Shown in pieces: positions 32,047 through 39,821 of a stretch of DNA of 64,000 bases. Within the stretch, counting starts at the first letter, position 1. The number at the start of each line of letters is the position of its first letter. The notes beneath the pieces were generated by a model that saw only the letters and a program-made list of their open reading frames with translations, made no database searches and had not been told where the DNA came from. Source of the stretch: DASXHY01 sp036272195 (lineage in GTDB: Bacteria > Verrucomicrobiota > Verrucomicrobiia > Limisphaerales > DASXHY01); assembly GCA_036272195.1 (NCBI GenBank), contig DATAZE010000044.1, forward strand, positions 1 to 64,000, in the 5' to 3' direction. A program made the position numbers and the translations under genes.

Positions 32047-33093
32047 TCACTTGGAATAGCGAAGGCGATAGCGAGTGAACCAGACGATGCTTATTGTAGG
32101 GACCAGGACCAATATCGCAATAAAACCGTAAAGTTCTCGACGACGGCTTGCCGATTCTTGAATCCATTGTCGTATGTCCGTGGCGCGTTCCTTGAGAAGT
32201 TCAGCTTGCGGGGAACCGAGCGAGATCGCTTTGTCAAAGGCGATAGCAGCAAGGTGATAATTGAGTTTCTTCCAGGCGGCGATTCCAAGCATTGTAAAAC
32301 AAGCGGGGTCTTTCGGATTCATCTGAGCCATGTAGATCACGCCGCCCTCGAAATTCGCGCCGTCAAGAAGGTCCCAATTCGTTCGATAAGCCGGCGCAGA
32401 ATCCATTAATGCCATGACCGCGAGCATTTGCCGAGCTACGGTTTTGTCCTGATTGGTTTGAAGGGCCGAGCGATAATCCCGTTCTGCCCTTTCAAAATTA
32501 TTGGTATAATCCCCGGCTTTCCCATCGAACATGCCGTCGTAAAAGTGAGGATCAAAATGCCCGTACCGTGAAACCAAAAAAGGAGCCGTGCATTCATCCA
32601 CGTAAACATGGCGAGCTTGATATTTTGAATCGCGAACCAGATATTGCAACAAAGCCAAATGATATTTCTCGAGGCCGAAGTGGGCATCGGGATTTATTTC
32701 CAGATCGCGGGCGATTTCGTGCTCGGCATCCTGATAGCGACCGAGCAAATGATAAGCCGTGCCCAAATTTGCATGGATGCCGTAATCATTCGGAAATTTT
32801 TTAACGACAGGCTCCAAAAGTTTCACAGCCATTTCCGACTGACTCAAGCGAATATAGGAACCCGCCAGGTTGTTCCACCAATCTACATCGTTTTCCTGAC
32901 GATTTGCCTCGAGGCTTTTGATGGTGGCGCGAAGTTCGTTGGTGTTTTCCGCTATCGGGTCGTTGTGAAGTATGGTTTGGGCAAGGTCGTAGTTCCGTGA
33001 TTTTTCGCGCGAGAGCGATTGTGCGTCCCAAACACAAGCGGTCACTGTCAGCGGAAGAAAAGTGATTAACAGAATCCTCAGCAGAGTTTGCAT
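32047..33093 (-). CDS. TPR-containing lipoprotein with a C-terminal membrane helix
   Basis: 348 aa from the ATG at 33093 (the frame extends to 33159). The N-terminal signal LLRILLITFLPLTVTAC has a lipobox-like VTAC. TPR-like helices run from about residue 70 to 160 (WWNNLAGSYIRLSQSEMAVKLLEP, GIHANLGTAYHLLGRYQDAE) and again near 280. The protein ends with a helix (GFIAILVLVPTISIVWFT) and basic residues. Probably envelope-located; the function is unknown. Downstream of nothing co-oriented within 70 bp except argH 36 bp further, so possibly co-transcribed with argH. Confidence 0.72.
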   Translation of the reverse strand: MQTLLRILLITFLPLTVTACVWDAQSLSREKSRNYDLAQTILHNDPIAENTNELRATIKSLEANRQENDVDWWNNLAGSYIRLSQSEMAVKLLEPVVKKFPNDYGIHANLGTAYHLLGRYQDAEHEIARDLEINPDAHFGLEKYHLALLQYLVRDSKYQARHVYVDECTAPFLVSRYGHFDPHFYDGMFDGKAGDYTNNFERAERDYRSALQTNQDKTVARQMLAVMALMDSAPAYRTNWDLLDGANFEGGVIYMAQMNPKDPACFTMLGIAAWKKLNYHLAAIAFDKAISLGSPQAELLKERATDIRQWIQESASRRRELYGFIAILVLVPTISIVWFTRYRLRYSK

Positions 33094-33176
33094 GGGTCGT
33101 ATGTCATTTTGACAAGGGCGAAAAGGAAAAGTCACGCTCGAACGCCGGAGGTAATTCATGATCGCAGGCGCAATGG

Positions 33177-33224
33177 TTCCGTCCGCTGAACGCGGACGGC
33201 GACGCCGCAGCGCGGCGTCTCTAC
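33177..33224. repeat. GTCCGCTGAACGCGGAC double-hairpin repeat, copy 1
   Basis: TTCCGTCCGCTGAACGCGGA is followed by a GACGCCGC-AGC-GCGGCGTC hairpin and CTCTACC. The same sequence apart from a 6-nt difference occurs at 51192-51234. It sits beside the stop of the gene at 33227. Confidence 0.8.
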
Positions 33225-33226
33225 CC

Positions 33227-33784
33227 TCAATGATGCTTGATGAACACGAGGATGAGGCCCAATAGCACGGAAAATAAAATAACGACGAAGAAGATGAATC
33301 GGTTACGCGCCACGCGTTTCTCGTAGCGCAATGGCCGCAGGCCCTGCACGCCGCCGGCGGCGAGGTAGTGGACCAGCTTGGGATTATTTGTGGACGGACC
33401 GCGAAAATGATTGCGGAGGCGACGCAACAGCGCAGGCAAATCGTATTTCCGCACGCCCAAATCGTTGTAGTGTTCCGGCGTCGCGGTTTCAGCGCGTGAC
33501 TTCAGGCGGGCCTGGTCCACGTCTTCAAAAATAGGCTCTTGAAGCTTCGCGGTTTCGGGTTTTGCGTTTCGCGTTTCGGGTTTGGAAGGCGGCGCTTCGG
33601 ATTCCTGTGCGCGTTGAATGGTTTCGCCGTGAGGGATGGCGGTGGATCGCAATTTTGCCGGGGGCGGAGCTTGCTGAATTTTGGAATCGAGGCTCTTAAT
33701 CTGCGCTTCGAGCGCGGCAATCTCCTCATTCAGCGCGCGGGCGCGGTCTGAAATTGGGTCTGGTTTTTTCTTGAACCATGCCAT
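33227..33784 (-). CDS. tail-anchored coiled-coil protein A (unknown function)
   Basis: A 185-aa protein. It opens MAWFKKKPDPI, then a heptad-rich coiled coil (RALNEEIAALEAQIKSLDSKI), a proline/glutamate-rich linker to about residue 110, a conserved-looking segment (YNDLGVRKYDLPALLRRLRNHFRGP) and a C-terminal membrane helix (FIFFVVILFSVLLGLILVFI). Probably inner-membrane with a cytosolic body. It follows the similar-plan protein at 33797 by 12 bp, so the two form an operon. No family recognised. Confidence 0.7.
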   Translation of the reverse strand: MAWFKKKPDPISDRARALNEEIAALEAQIKSLDSKIQQAPPPAKLRSTAIPHGETIQRAQESEAPPSKPETRNAKPETAKLQEPIFEDVDQARLKSRAETATPEHYNDLGVRKYDLPALLRRLRNHFRGPSTNNPKLVHYLAAGGVQGLRPLRYEKRVARNRFIFFVVILFSVLLGLILVFIKHH

Positions 33785-33796
33785 GCAATGGACTGT

Positions 33797-34456
33797 TCAA
33801 CGGCGCGACAGCAAAATCGCGACGAATACACCCAGCGCCGCGAGAGCGATCAACGCCAGTGGCCAGGTCAACGCGAGGCCGAGTTTGCACATCTCGCCGA
33901 AACTGCGGTTGCCGCCCACCAATGTTTCGGGCGCAGACGGCTCGCGGGGAACGTTGGCCGCAGGTTTTTCTCCAGTCAACACAGGGAATTTCAATCGCGC
34001 TGAGTTCCATTCCATGCGGCCGTTTTCGATGGCGGTCAAGGCGCGGGTCAGTTCCACGTTGAAATTTTCCGTGTTCCACGTTTCTTCGCGGACGGCCTCG
34101 ACCTTGGAAAGGACATCGCGGAAATCGGCAATGGTTTTGGCCATTTGCTCGGCATCGCGGCGCGCGGTGAATTCGGCTTCTTCGAGCAGGCCGAGGCCGC
34201 GAGTGAGATTGTGAATCATCTCGTGGCGGCCGGTCTGAAATTCCATCTGACGCCGGCGGGTTTCCTCGAGGGCGGAGCGTTCGCGTTCCAATTCCTCCTG
34301 GGCGCGTTTCAGTTCGAGGAGTTTTTGCTGCGTGTCAGCCACGCGGGTATCGACTTCCTCGCGAGTGGGCGCGCGCGACGAGACGCCGGACGCAGCCTGT
34401 GCTTTGCGCGCCTGAAAATCGTCATCGACAAAATCTGCGGGATCAAAGTCGGACAT
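33797..34456 (-). CDS. tail-anchored coiled-coil protein B (unknown function)
   Basis: A 219-aa protein. An acidic N-terminus (MSDFDPADFVDDDF), then a long coiled coil (about residues 35-75, VADTQQKLLELKRAQEELER), a helical region to about 150 containing NLTRGLGLLEEAEFTARRDAEQ, and a C-terminal membrane helix (WPLALIALAALGVFVAILL). First gene of a two-gene operon with protein A. The shared topology suggests they act together at the inner membrane. Family not recognised. Confidence 0.7.
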   Translation of the reverse strand: MSDFDPADFVDDDFQARKAQAASGVSSRAPTREEVDTRVADTQQKLLELKRAQEELERERSALEETRRRQMEFQTGRHEMIHNLTRGLGLLEEAEFTARRDAEQMAKTIADFRDVLSKVEAVREETWNTENFNVELTRALTAIENGRMEWNSARLKFPVLTGEKPAANVPREPSAPETLVGGNRSFGEMCKLGLALTWPLALIALAALGVFVAILLSRR

Positions 34457-34614
34457 AAACCGAGTTTAGGCCGCGTGCGGGAAAGTGTAAAGTGGTGTTC
34501 TTGGCGAAGGAGAGCGCAGTTTTTAAGGTTACGCTCTTTGAAGTCGCATTATCGAAGAAGTGGGCGTTTTGAAAGTTCGCCCTAAACCATCGTCCTACAA
34601 GCCGGAGGCTTGAT

Positions 34615-35035
34615 GGAAATTAGCCGGGGATAACATCCCCGGTAATGGAGTCGGAAAAATAATATCGCCCCGGCAGGGGCGACGGAATTTCACCACAAAT
34701 ACCGCTCATCATATTCCACGCCGCTGGATTTCAAAAATTCGACATACTCTTCCTGGAAGGTTTTCTTGTGCGCGGAACCCAATTAATAAATGGACGTGAT
34801 CCGCAACACCCCCTACCGCTTCGGGTACGACCTCCAAAGTGCGGAGCGCGCCATCCAAGTAAGCATGAAAACGCGGGCGCCAATCCGGTGCGATAAGCGG
34901 GCGCTGGTGCTTGGTGCCGAAAATGACGTGGCAATGGAGACTTAGATGGGTTGATGACATGTTTTCCGGCGCCCCTCCGGGGCGCGGTTATATCGTCGGA
35001 CGTATTTCCGGGGATGTTATCCCCGGCTAATTTCC
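34615..35035. mobile_element. REP/RAYT cassette 2, decayed, with perfect 28-bp hairpin termini
   Basis: 34615-34642 and 35008-35035 are perfect inverted copies of a 28-nt unit that also begins GGAAATTAGC but has a CCGGGGAT-AAC-ATCCCCGG stem, different from cassette 1. Inner hairpins (CGCCCC-GGCA-GGGGCG; GCGCCCC-TCC-GGGGCGC) and outer hairpins (AAGCC-GGA-GGCTT; GCAGCCC-TCC-GGGCTGC) repeat the layout of cassette 1. It encloses a truncated transposase. Confidence 0.88.
34690..34960 (-). pseudogene. RAYT transposase remnant lacking the catalytic tyrosine
   Basis: The N-terminal 62 residues (THLSLHCHVIFGTKHQRPL ... DHVHLLIGFR) match the intact transposase of cassette 1. The DNA then jumps, out of frame, to the C-terminal end (HKKTFQEEYVEFLK ... 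YDERYLW, stop at 34690-34692). An internal deletion removes the region corresponding to residues of about 64-121 of the intact copy, including Tyr114, and shifts the frame. It cannot be active. Confidence 0.88.
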
Positions 35036-35046
35036 GGCAGCCCTCC

Positions 35047-35193
35047 GGGCTGCTTCGCATTAGTAGCCGTGGACTTACTTCGTAGCCAACCGGGTTTGAT
35101 TCAGCCAGCTGGATTTATTTCGCAAGCAGTTGGGCTACTTCGCTGACTGCTGGGTTTGCTTTGCCGCCGGCTCGGTTTGCTTCGCTCCGTAGA
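35047..35193. repeat. degenerate tandem repeat, about seven units of 19-24 bp
   Basis: Successive units begin GGGCTGCTTCGC, GGACTTACTTCG, GGGTTTGATTC, GGATTTATTTCGC, GGGCTACTTCGC, GGGTTTGCTTTGC and CGGTTTGCTTCGC, each followed by a short variable part rich in GC-A-GC. It starts at the outer hairpin of RAYT cassette 2. The 350-bp gap 34961-35310 holds this, the cassette end and otherwise no gene. Confidence 0.55.
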
Positions 35194-35310
35194 CCGTCAA
35201 ATCAGTTTAGGCCCATTCGTATTGCGGACAGATTCCCTGCATCCCCGCCAGGACTCGTATCGCCTTATTTTCAATCGGAGCCAATACCCTTTATCTTTGT
35301 CCCGACTGCT

Positions 35311-35880
35311 TTACTTCCCCCACTGTGGATTTTCGATGAAGGCGTAGCAGAGCATGTGGCAGATGGCCATTTGAGCGTCTTCGACGCGGCCGTAATGCGT
35401 GTCGTTGATGGTGATGACATTCTCAGCCACTTCGGCCATGCGACCGCGTTTGGCACCGACCAACGCAATCGTTTTCAGCCCGTGCTTTCGTGCCCAGTCG
35501 AGCGCCTTCACGCAATTGGGCGAGTTGCCGCTCACGCTGATGCCTAGCGCGATGTCACCGGGCTTGCCGTAATTCTGAAGTTGCCCGACAAAAACGTCCT
35601 CGTAGGAATAATCATTCGCGAGCGCGGTCATCCAGCTCACGTTGTCGTTCAGCGTGATCACGCGAAAACGTTTGCCGACTTTATCGGAGGCGCCTTTGCC
35701 GAGATCGGTCGCGAAATGCGAGGAGTTCGAGGCGCTGCCGCCATTGCCGAAGACAAAAATCTGGCGGTCGTCCTTGAGCGCGCCGCGCAACAACTCAATC
35801 AATTGTGCCGTTCCCTCAACAGGAATGGACTCCAACGCGGCTTTTTGCGCTTTCAGATAATCACTAATCCACTGATTCAT
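35311..35880 (-). CDS. gmhA: SIS-domain phosphoheptose isomerase (GmhA-like)
   Basis: 189 aa from the ATG at 35880; the frame to 35931 is repeat sequence. One SIS domain: IFVFGNGGSASNSSHFATDLGKG, GISVSGNSPNCVKALDWA and ALVGAKRGRMAEVAE, ending with DAQMAICHMLCYAF, which contains the GmhA-type acid and histidine. It would convert sedoheptulose 7-phosphate to heptose 7-phosphate for LPS core. A DiaA-type DnaA-binding SIS protein is the alternative; no heptose genes are adjacent. Confidence 0.78.
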   Translation of the reverse strand: MNQWISDYLKAQKAALESIPVEGTAQLIELLRGALKDDRQIFVFGNGGSASNSSHFATDLGKGASDKVGKRFRVITLNDNVSWMTALANDYSYEDVFVGQLQNYGKPGDIALGISVSGNSPNCVKALDWARKHGLKTIALVGAKRGRMAEVAENVITINDTHYGRVEDAQMAICHMLCYAFIENPQWGK

Positions 35881-35890
35881 GGCAGGAGAA

Positions 35891-35970
35891 TGCAGAATGA
35901 AGAAGGCAGAATGAAGAAGAAAATCAGACAAAACCGAAACATTTCTTCATCCTGGCTTCTACCTTCTTCC
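35891..35970. repeat. GAAGGCAGAATGAAGAA-type inverted repeat
   Basis: Arms 35891-35918 and 35943-35970 are complementary at about 22 of 28 positions. It fills the gap between the thioredoxin-fold gene and gmhA. The same word style (purine-rich, imperfectly repeated within each arm) is seen in the TTCCAA elements. Confidence 0.65.
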
Positions 35971-35972
35971 TT

Positions 35973-36545
35973 TTAGAAATAATCAGGCTCATTGCCGGGT
36001 TTCCACTTGATGTTGCAACCGATGCTGGGCTTTTGACTGGTGGAAACGGGTTTGCCGGCCAGCACCGCATCCAGGGCCGCGCGTAAATCTTTTCCGGTCA
36101 CGGGCGATCCGTTGCCCGGTCGGCTGTCATCGAACTGTCCGCGATAAACGAGGCGGTGGTCCTGGTCGAACAGATAAAAATCCGGAGTGCAGGCGGCGCG
36201 ATACCCTTTGGCGACAGCTTGTGTAGCGTCGTAAAGATACGGGAAATTATAACCGGCGGCTTTGGCTTCCTCCTTCATTTTATCCGGCCCGTCCTGCGGA
36301 TAATTCTCCGTGTCGTTCGAGCTGATCGCCGCGATGGCGGCGCCGCGCGAGAGGTAATCGCGTCCCAATTGCGCAAGCCCGGCGCGGATATGCTTCACGT
36401 ACGGGCAATGGTTGCAGATGAACATCACGAGCAACGGCTTGCCCTTGAAATCGGCGAGCGACATCGTTTTTCCGCTGACGTCCGGCAATTGAAAATCGGG
36501 CGCCGCCGTGCCGAGCGGCAGCATGGTGGAATTGACAGCAACCAT
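35973..36545 (-). CDS. thioredoxin-fold (AhpC/TSA-like) protein with CNHCP motif
   Basis: A 190-aa redoxin. TAAPDFQLPDVSGKTMSLADFKGKP is the peroxiredoxin-like start. The active-site region is VMFICNHCPYVKHI, a two-cysteine motif (C-x2-C) in the thioredoxin position. TPDFYLFDQDHRLVYRGQFDDSRPG is the family-typical distal part. Cytosolic, without a signal peptide. Likely a thiol reductase or peroxidase; the exact substrate is unknown. The gene after it (gmhA) is separated by a repeat. Confidence 0.87.
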   Translation of the reverse strand: MVAVNSTMLPLGTAAPDFQLPDVSGKTMSLADFKGKPLLVMFICNHCPYVKHIRAGLAQLGRDYLSRGAAIAAISSNDTENYPQDGPDKMKEEAKAAGYNFPYLYDATQAVAKGYRAACTPDFYLFDQDHRLVYRGQFDDSRPGNGSPVTGKDLRAALDAVLAGKPVSTSQKPSIGCNIKWKPGNEPDYF

Positions 36546-36608
36546 GGGAAGAATCTGGAACGCCTGCCGCGGGTTGTCGAATGAAAACTTGGCGGGGTGC
36601 CCGAGCTT

Positions 36609-37406
36609 TTATTTTTGCGCAGCGCCAAAAACCTTTTGCAACAAATCGGTCGTGCGCGCGGCGGGGTTGGCGCGAATCTTCGCTTCTTCATCCGCCACCA
36701 TTTTGAACAAACCGTCGAGCGCTTTGTTCGTGACGTAAGTATCCACGTCCATCGCGTCCGAACCAAGGTATCCGCCGAGAGATTTGGTCAGTGAGTTTTC
36801 CGATCCGGACGCCGCGGCGGTCATTTTCTTGTAGGCAGAAGTGACGCCGGCGGACGCGGTGGCCTTTTGCACAATCGGTTGAAAGCGGGCGAATAAATTG
36901 GTGGAGGTGGTGCGCTTGAAGTATTGCGTGGCCGCGTCGTTTGGCCCGGTCAAAATTGTTTTGGCGTCATCGATGCTCATCTGGCCGACCGCATCGGCGA
37001 AAACGCTTGTGGCGGCGGGCACGGCCTGTTCGGCGGCGCGGTTCATGGCGGTTACGAAATCGTCCGCCAGCTTGTCTTGCTTGAGCGAGCGCAAGGTTTT
37101 TTCCACCAGCTGCAATTTCGCCGGCATCGGGATTTTGACATTCAGGTTCGTCATAAAACCGCCGCTGTGCCCGAGTTGGCCGACGGCGTGTTGCAGGCCG
37201 TTGCTCAAGGCCTGCTTGAGCCCGCCGACCAGTTGATCGGACGACAAAGCGTTTAGCGCCGCTGAAGCGGTTCCCGAACCGGATGCCGAGGCCGGGGCGG
37301 AGTTGCTGACGACGGATCCGAGTTGGTCGAATATTCCGGCCCGGCTGGAAACGGACGTGACCAGTACAGCAACCAGGATTGCGAACAGACGACGATGTGA
37401 GTTCAT
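36609..37406 (-). CDS. DUF4197 exported protein
   Basis: 265 aa from the ATG at 37406 (RRLFAILVAVLVTSVSSRAG is a signal peptide; the longer frame to 37514 overlaps ligA and is rejected). The DUF4197 pattern is clear: ALNALSSDQLVGGLKQALSNG, IPMPAKLQLVEKTLRSL, FVTAMNRAAEQAVPAA, DAKTILTGPNDAATQYFKRTT and a final GLFKMVADEEAKIR. The family is periplasmic or secreted, with unknown function. It is divergent from ligA with 78 bp between starts. Confidence 0.9.
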   Translation of the reverse strand: MNSHRRLFAILVAVLVTSVSSRAGIFDQLGSVVSNSAPASASGSGTASAALNALSSDQLVGGLKQALSNGLQHAVGQLGHSGGFMTNLNVKIPMPAKLQLVEKTLRSLKQDKLADDFVTAMNRAAEQAVPAATSVFADAVGQMSIDDAKTILTGPNDAATQYFKRTTSTNLFARFQPIVQKATASAGVTSAYKKMTAAASGSENSLTKSLGGYLGSDAMDVDTYVTNKALDGLFKMVADEEAKIRANPAARTTDLLQKVFGAAQK

Positions 37407-37484
37407 AGTTGGGGGATTGATACGAGAAGTGTGCGCCCATATTTTTCGCATGTCAACCCGCCGGAAACGCCGTAACTTGCTGGC

Positions 37485-39521
37485 ATGACGCTCGAGAAAG
37501 CCAAAGCGCGCCACGACCAGCTAGCCGATGAGATTCGCCGGCACGATCATGCTTATCATGTGCTCGCGCAACCCAGCATCAGCGACCGCGATTACGACCG
37601 GCTCTATCACGAACTGCTCGATTTGGAGAAAGAATTTCCGCAACTCGCCACGCCCGATTCACCAAGCCAACGCGTCGGCGGAACGCCGTTGAAGGAGTTC
37701 AAACCGGTAAAGCACCTGGTGCCGATGCTGAGTTTGGACAATACCTATTCACAACAGGAGCTGCGCGATTTTGTCGCCCGCGTGCAACGGATCCTGCCGA
37801 ATGAAACGCTGGATTGGGTGGTGGAGCCGAAGGTGGATGGCGTGGCGATTAGTCTGCGCTATGAAAACGGTTCGTTCACCGTGGGCGCAACCCGCGGCGA
37901 CGGCTCGACTGGCGATGACATTACTCCGAACCTGCGGACGATTCGAAGCATTCCGCAGCGGTTGCATGGAGACAAAAAGAACGGCGGCGCCGGTTTATTG
38001 GAAGTGCGTGGTGAAGTTTTTCTGACCAAAACCGGTTTTGAAAAATTGAATGTGGAGCGCAAAGCGGCCGGCGAAGAAACTTTTGCGAATCCCCGCAATG
38101 CCGCTGCCGGCTCACTCAAGCAACTCGATGCGCGGCTCGTGGCCAAACGCCCGCTGGACATCGTTGTTTATGGTCTCGGCAGTGTGGAGGGCGCGGCCCG
38201 GCAGCCCCAGACGCACGAGGAGATGCTGGCGTGGTTGAAAACGCTCGGCTTTAAAACGCCAGAGTGGACGCGGCATTGCAAATCCGCCGATGAACTTGTC
38301 ACGGCCATCGACGACCTGGACAAGCTGCGAAAAACATTCCCTTACGAAACCGACGGTGCAGTCATCAAACTGAATTCCTACGCGCAACGGGAGCGGGCGG
38401 GGTTTACCTCCAAAGCGCCGCGCTGGGCCATCGCTTACAAATACGCCGCCGAACAAGCGGAGACGAAGGTTTTGGGAATCATGATCACCGTGGGCCGCAC
38501 TGGCGCGATCACGCCGACCGCGGAACTTGAGCCGGTGTTTCTCGCAGGGAGCACGATTAGCCGCGCGACGTTGCACAACGAGGATTACATCCGCAAAAAA
38601 GACGTGCGCATCGGCGACACGGTCACGATTGAAAAAGCCGGCGAAGTCATTCCCAAAGTTGTGGATGTTGTTTTGACGAAACGGATCGGGAAGGAAGTTT
38701 CGTTTCAATATCCCAAAATCTGTCCTGAGTGCGGATCCAAATTACAGAAGGAAATGCTGGGCGACGAAGATGAAGGTTCAGTCTGGCGCTGCCCTAACGC
38801 CGATTGCCCGGCACAGGTGCGGGGACACATCGAACATTGGTGCGCGCGCGGGGCGATGGACATTGAAGGCGGCGGCGAAGTGCTCGTTTATCAACTGGTA
38901 AAAAGCGGGCTCGTGCGCGATGTAGCGGAACTGTATTCGCTCAAGCTCGATGAAGTCGCCAATCTCGAACGGATGGGCAAAAAGTCGGCGCAAAATTTTC
39001 TCGACGGCATCGCGGCCAGCAAATCACGCGATGCCTGGCGCGTGCTTTACGGGCTTGGCATTTTGCATGTGGGCACCGGAGCGTCCAAATCGCTCGGCAA
39101 ACACTTTCAGACGCTCGACGACATTTTCAGCGCGAATGCCGAGCAATTGATGGAAGCCGAAGACATCGGCGATGTGATCGCGGGAAGTCTTACGCAATGG
39201 TTTGCCGACTCGCGAAATCGGGACCTGATTAATCGCCTGCGCAAGGCGGGCTTGAATTTCAATTCCGAGCTTTATCAGCCGCGCGCCGCGGCTGGGCCAT
39301 TTGCCGGAAAAACTTTTGTGCTCACCGGCACCTTGCCGAATTTGAAACGCGAGGAGGCGGCGGCGAAGATTGAAGCAGCCGGTGGAAAAGTGAGCGGCAG
39401 CGTGAGCAAGAAAACGGATTTTGTGGTCGCGGGCGAAGATGCTGGTTCAAAACTCGACAAGGCCGCTGCGCTGGGCGTCAAAATCATCGACGAGGCGGAA
39501 TTGCTGAGGATGCTCGAGTAA
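37485..39521 (+). CDS. ligA: NAD+-dependent DNA ligase LigA
   Basis: 678 aa, normal length. Ia domain (HDHAYHVLAQPSISDRDYDRLYHEL), adenylation lysine K116 in VEPKVDGVAISLRY, OB fold with VGRTGAITPTAELEPV, a four-cysteine zinc finger (CPECGSK...CPNADCPAQ), helix-hairpin-helix region, and a C-terminal BRCT domain (FAGKTFVLTGTLPNLKREEA). It seals nicks in replication and repair and is essential. The usual GLGEK of the HhH entry reads GGGEV here. Confidence 0.98.
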   Translation: MTLEKAKARHDQLADEIRRHDHAYHVLAQPSISDRDYDRLYHELLDLEKEFPQLATPDSPSQRVGGTPLKEFKPVKHLVPMLSLDNTYSQQELRDFVARVQRILPNETLDWVVEPKVDGVAISLRYENGSFTVGATRGDGSTGDDITPNLRTIRSIPQRLHGDKKNGGAGLLEVRGEVFLTKTGFEKLNVERKAAGEETFANPRNAAAGSLKQLDARLVAKRPLDIVVYGLGSVEGAARQPQTHEEMLAWLKTLGFKTPEWTRHCKSADELVTAIDDLDKLRKTFPYETDGAVIKLNSYAQRERAGFTSKAPRWAIAYKYAAEQAETKVLGIMITVGRTGAITPTAELEPVFLAGSTISRATLHNEDYIRKKDVRIGDTVTIEKAGEVIPKVVDVVLTKRIGKEVSFQYPKICPECGSKLQKEMLGDEDEGSVWRCPNADCPAQVRGHIEHWCARGAMDIEGGGEVLVYQLVKSGLVRDVAELYSLKLDEVANLERMGKKSAQNFLDGIAASKSRDAWRVLYGLGILHVGTGASKSLGKHFQTLDDIFSANAEQLMEAEDIGDVIAGSLTQWFADSRNRDLINRLRKAGLNFNSELYQPRAAAGPFAGKTFVLTGTLPNLKREEAAAKIEAAGGKVSGSVSKKTDFVVAGEDAGSKLDKAAALGVKIIDEAELLRMLE

Positions 39522-39821
39522 ATTGCGGGCAAGCGGCTGAGGGCTGCCGCAATCCAAAACCTAGCGGAATTGTCGCGACCCGCAACGCGCGGAGGCCACC
39601 TGATTACTGTCTCACAATCAGACGCGCATTTTTCAGTTTGTATACTTCACAGACGGTGGCTAAACGAGGCCTCGATTGGTCATTTTTTGTCTTCTTCAAT
39701 CAGGCTGTAAACACAGCGGTTTCTTCACTTTTTCCGTTCGCTAAAAATCGTCCGTAAAAGACCCCAAGCGCTCCCTCCATGGCATCCGGGCAGCTAAAGC
39801 CAAGGAGCGAAAAAGCGCTTT
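39522..39821 (+). other. 300-bp intergenic region, ligA to subtilase
   Basis: A hairpin immediately after the ligA stop (ATTGCGG at 39522-39528 with CCGCAAT at 39547-39553, plus one bulge) may end ligA transcription; no U-tract follows. The remainder is AT-richer and presumably holds the subtilase promoter. I see no gene. Confidence 0.45.

Noticed and set aside
35047..35193. CRISPR array
   Set aside because: Units are contiguous, vary in length and sequence, and have no unique spacers; there are no cas genes in the window.
36967..37514. N-terminal extension of the DUF4197 gene into the ligA start
   Set aside because: The signal peptide begins at the ATG at 37406; upstream codons overlap ligA and show no conserved features.
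39540..39821. riboswitch or small RNA upstream of the subtilase
   Set aside because: No recognisable structured motif beyond the hairpin at the ligA stop.
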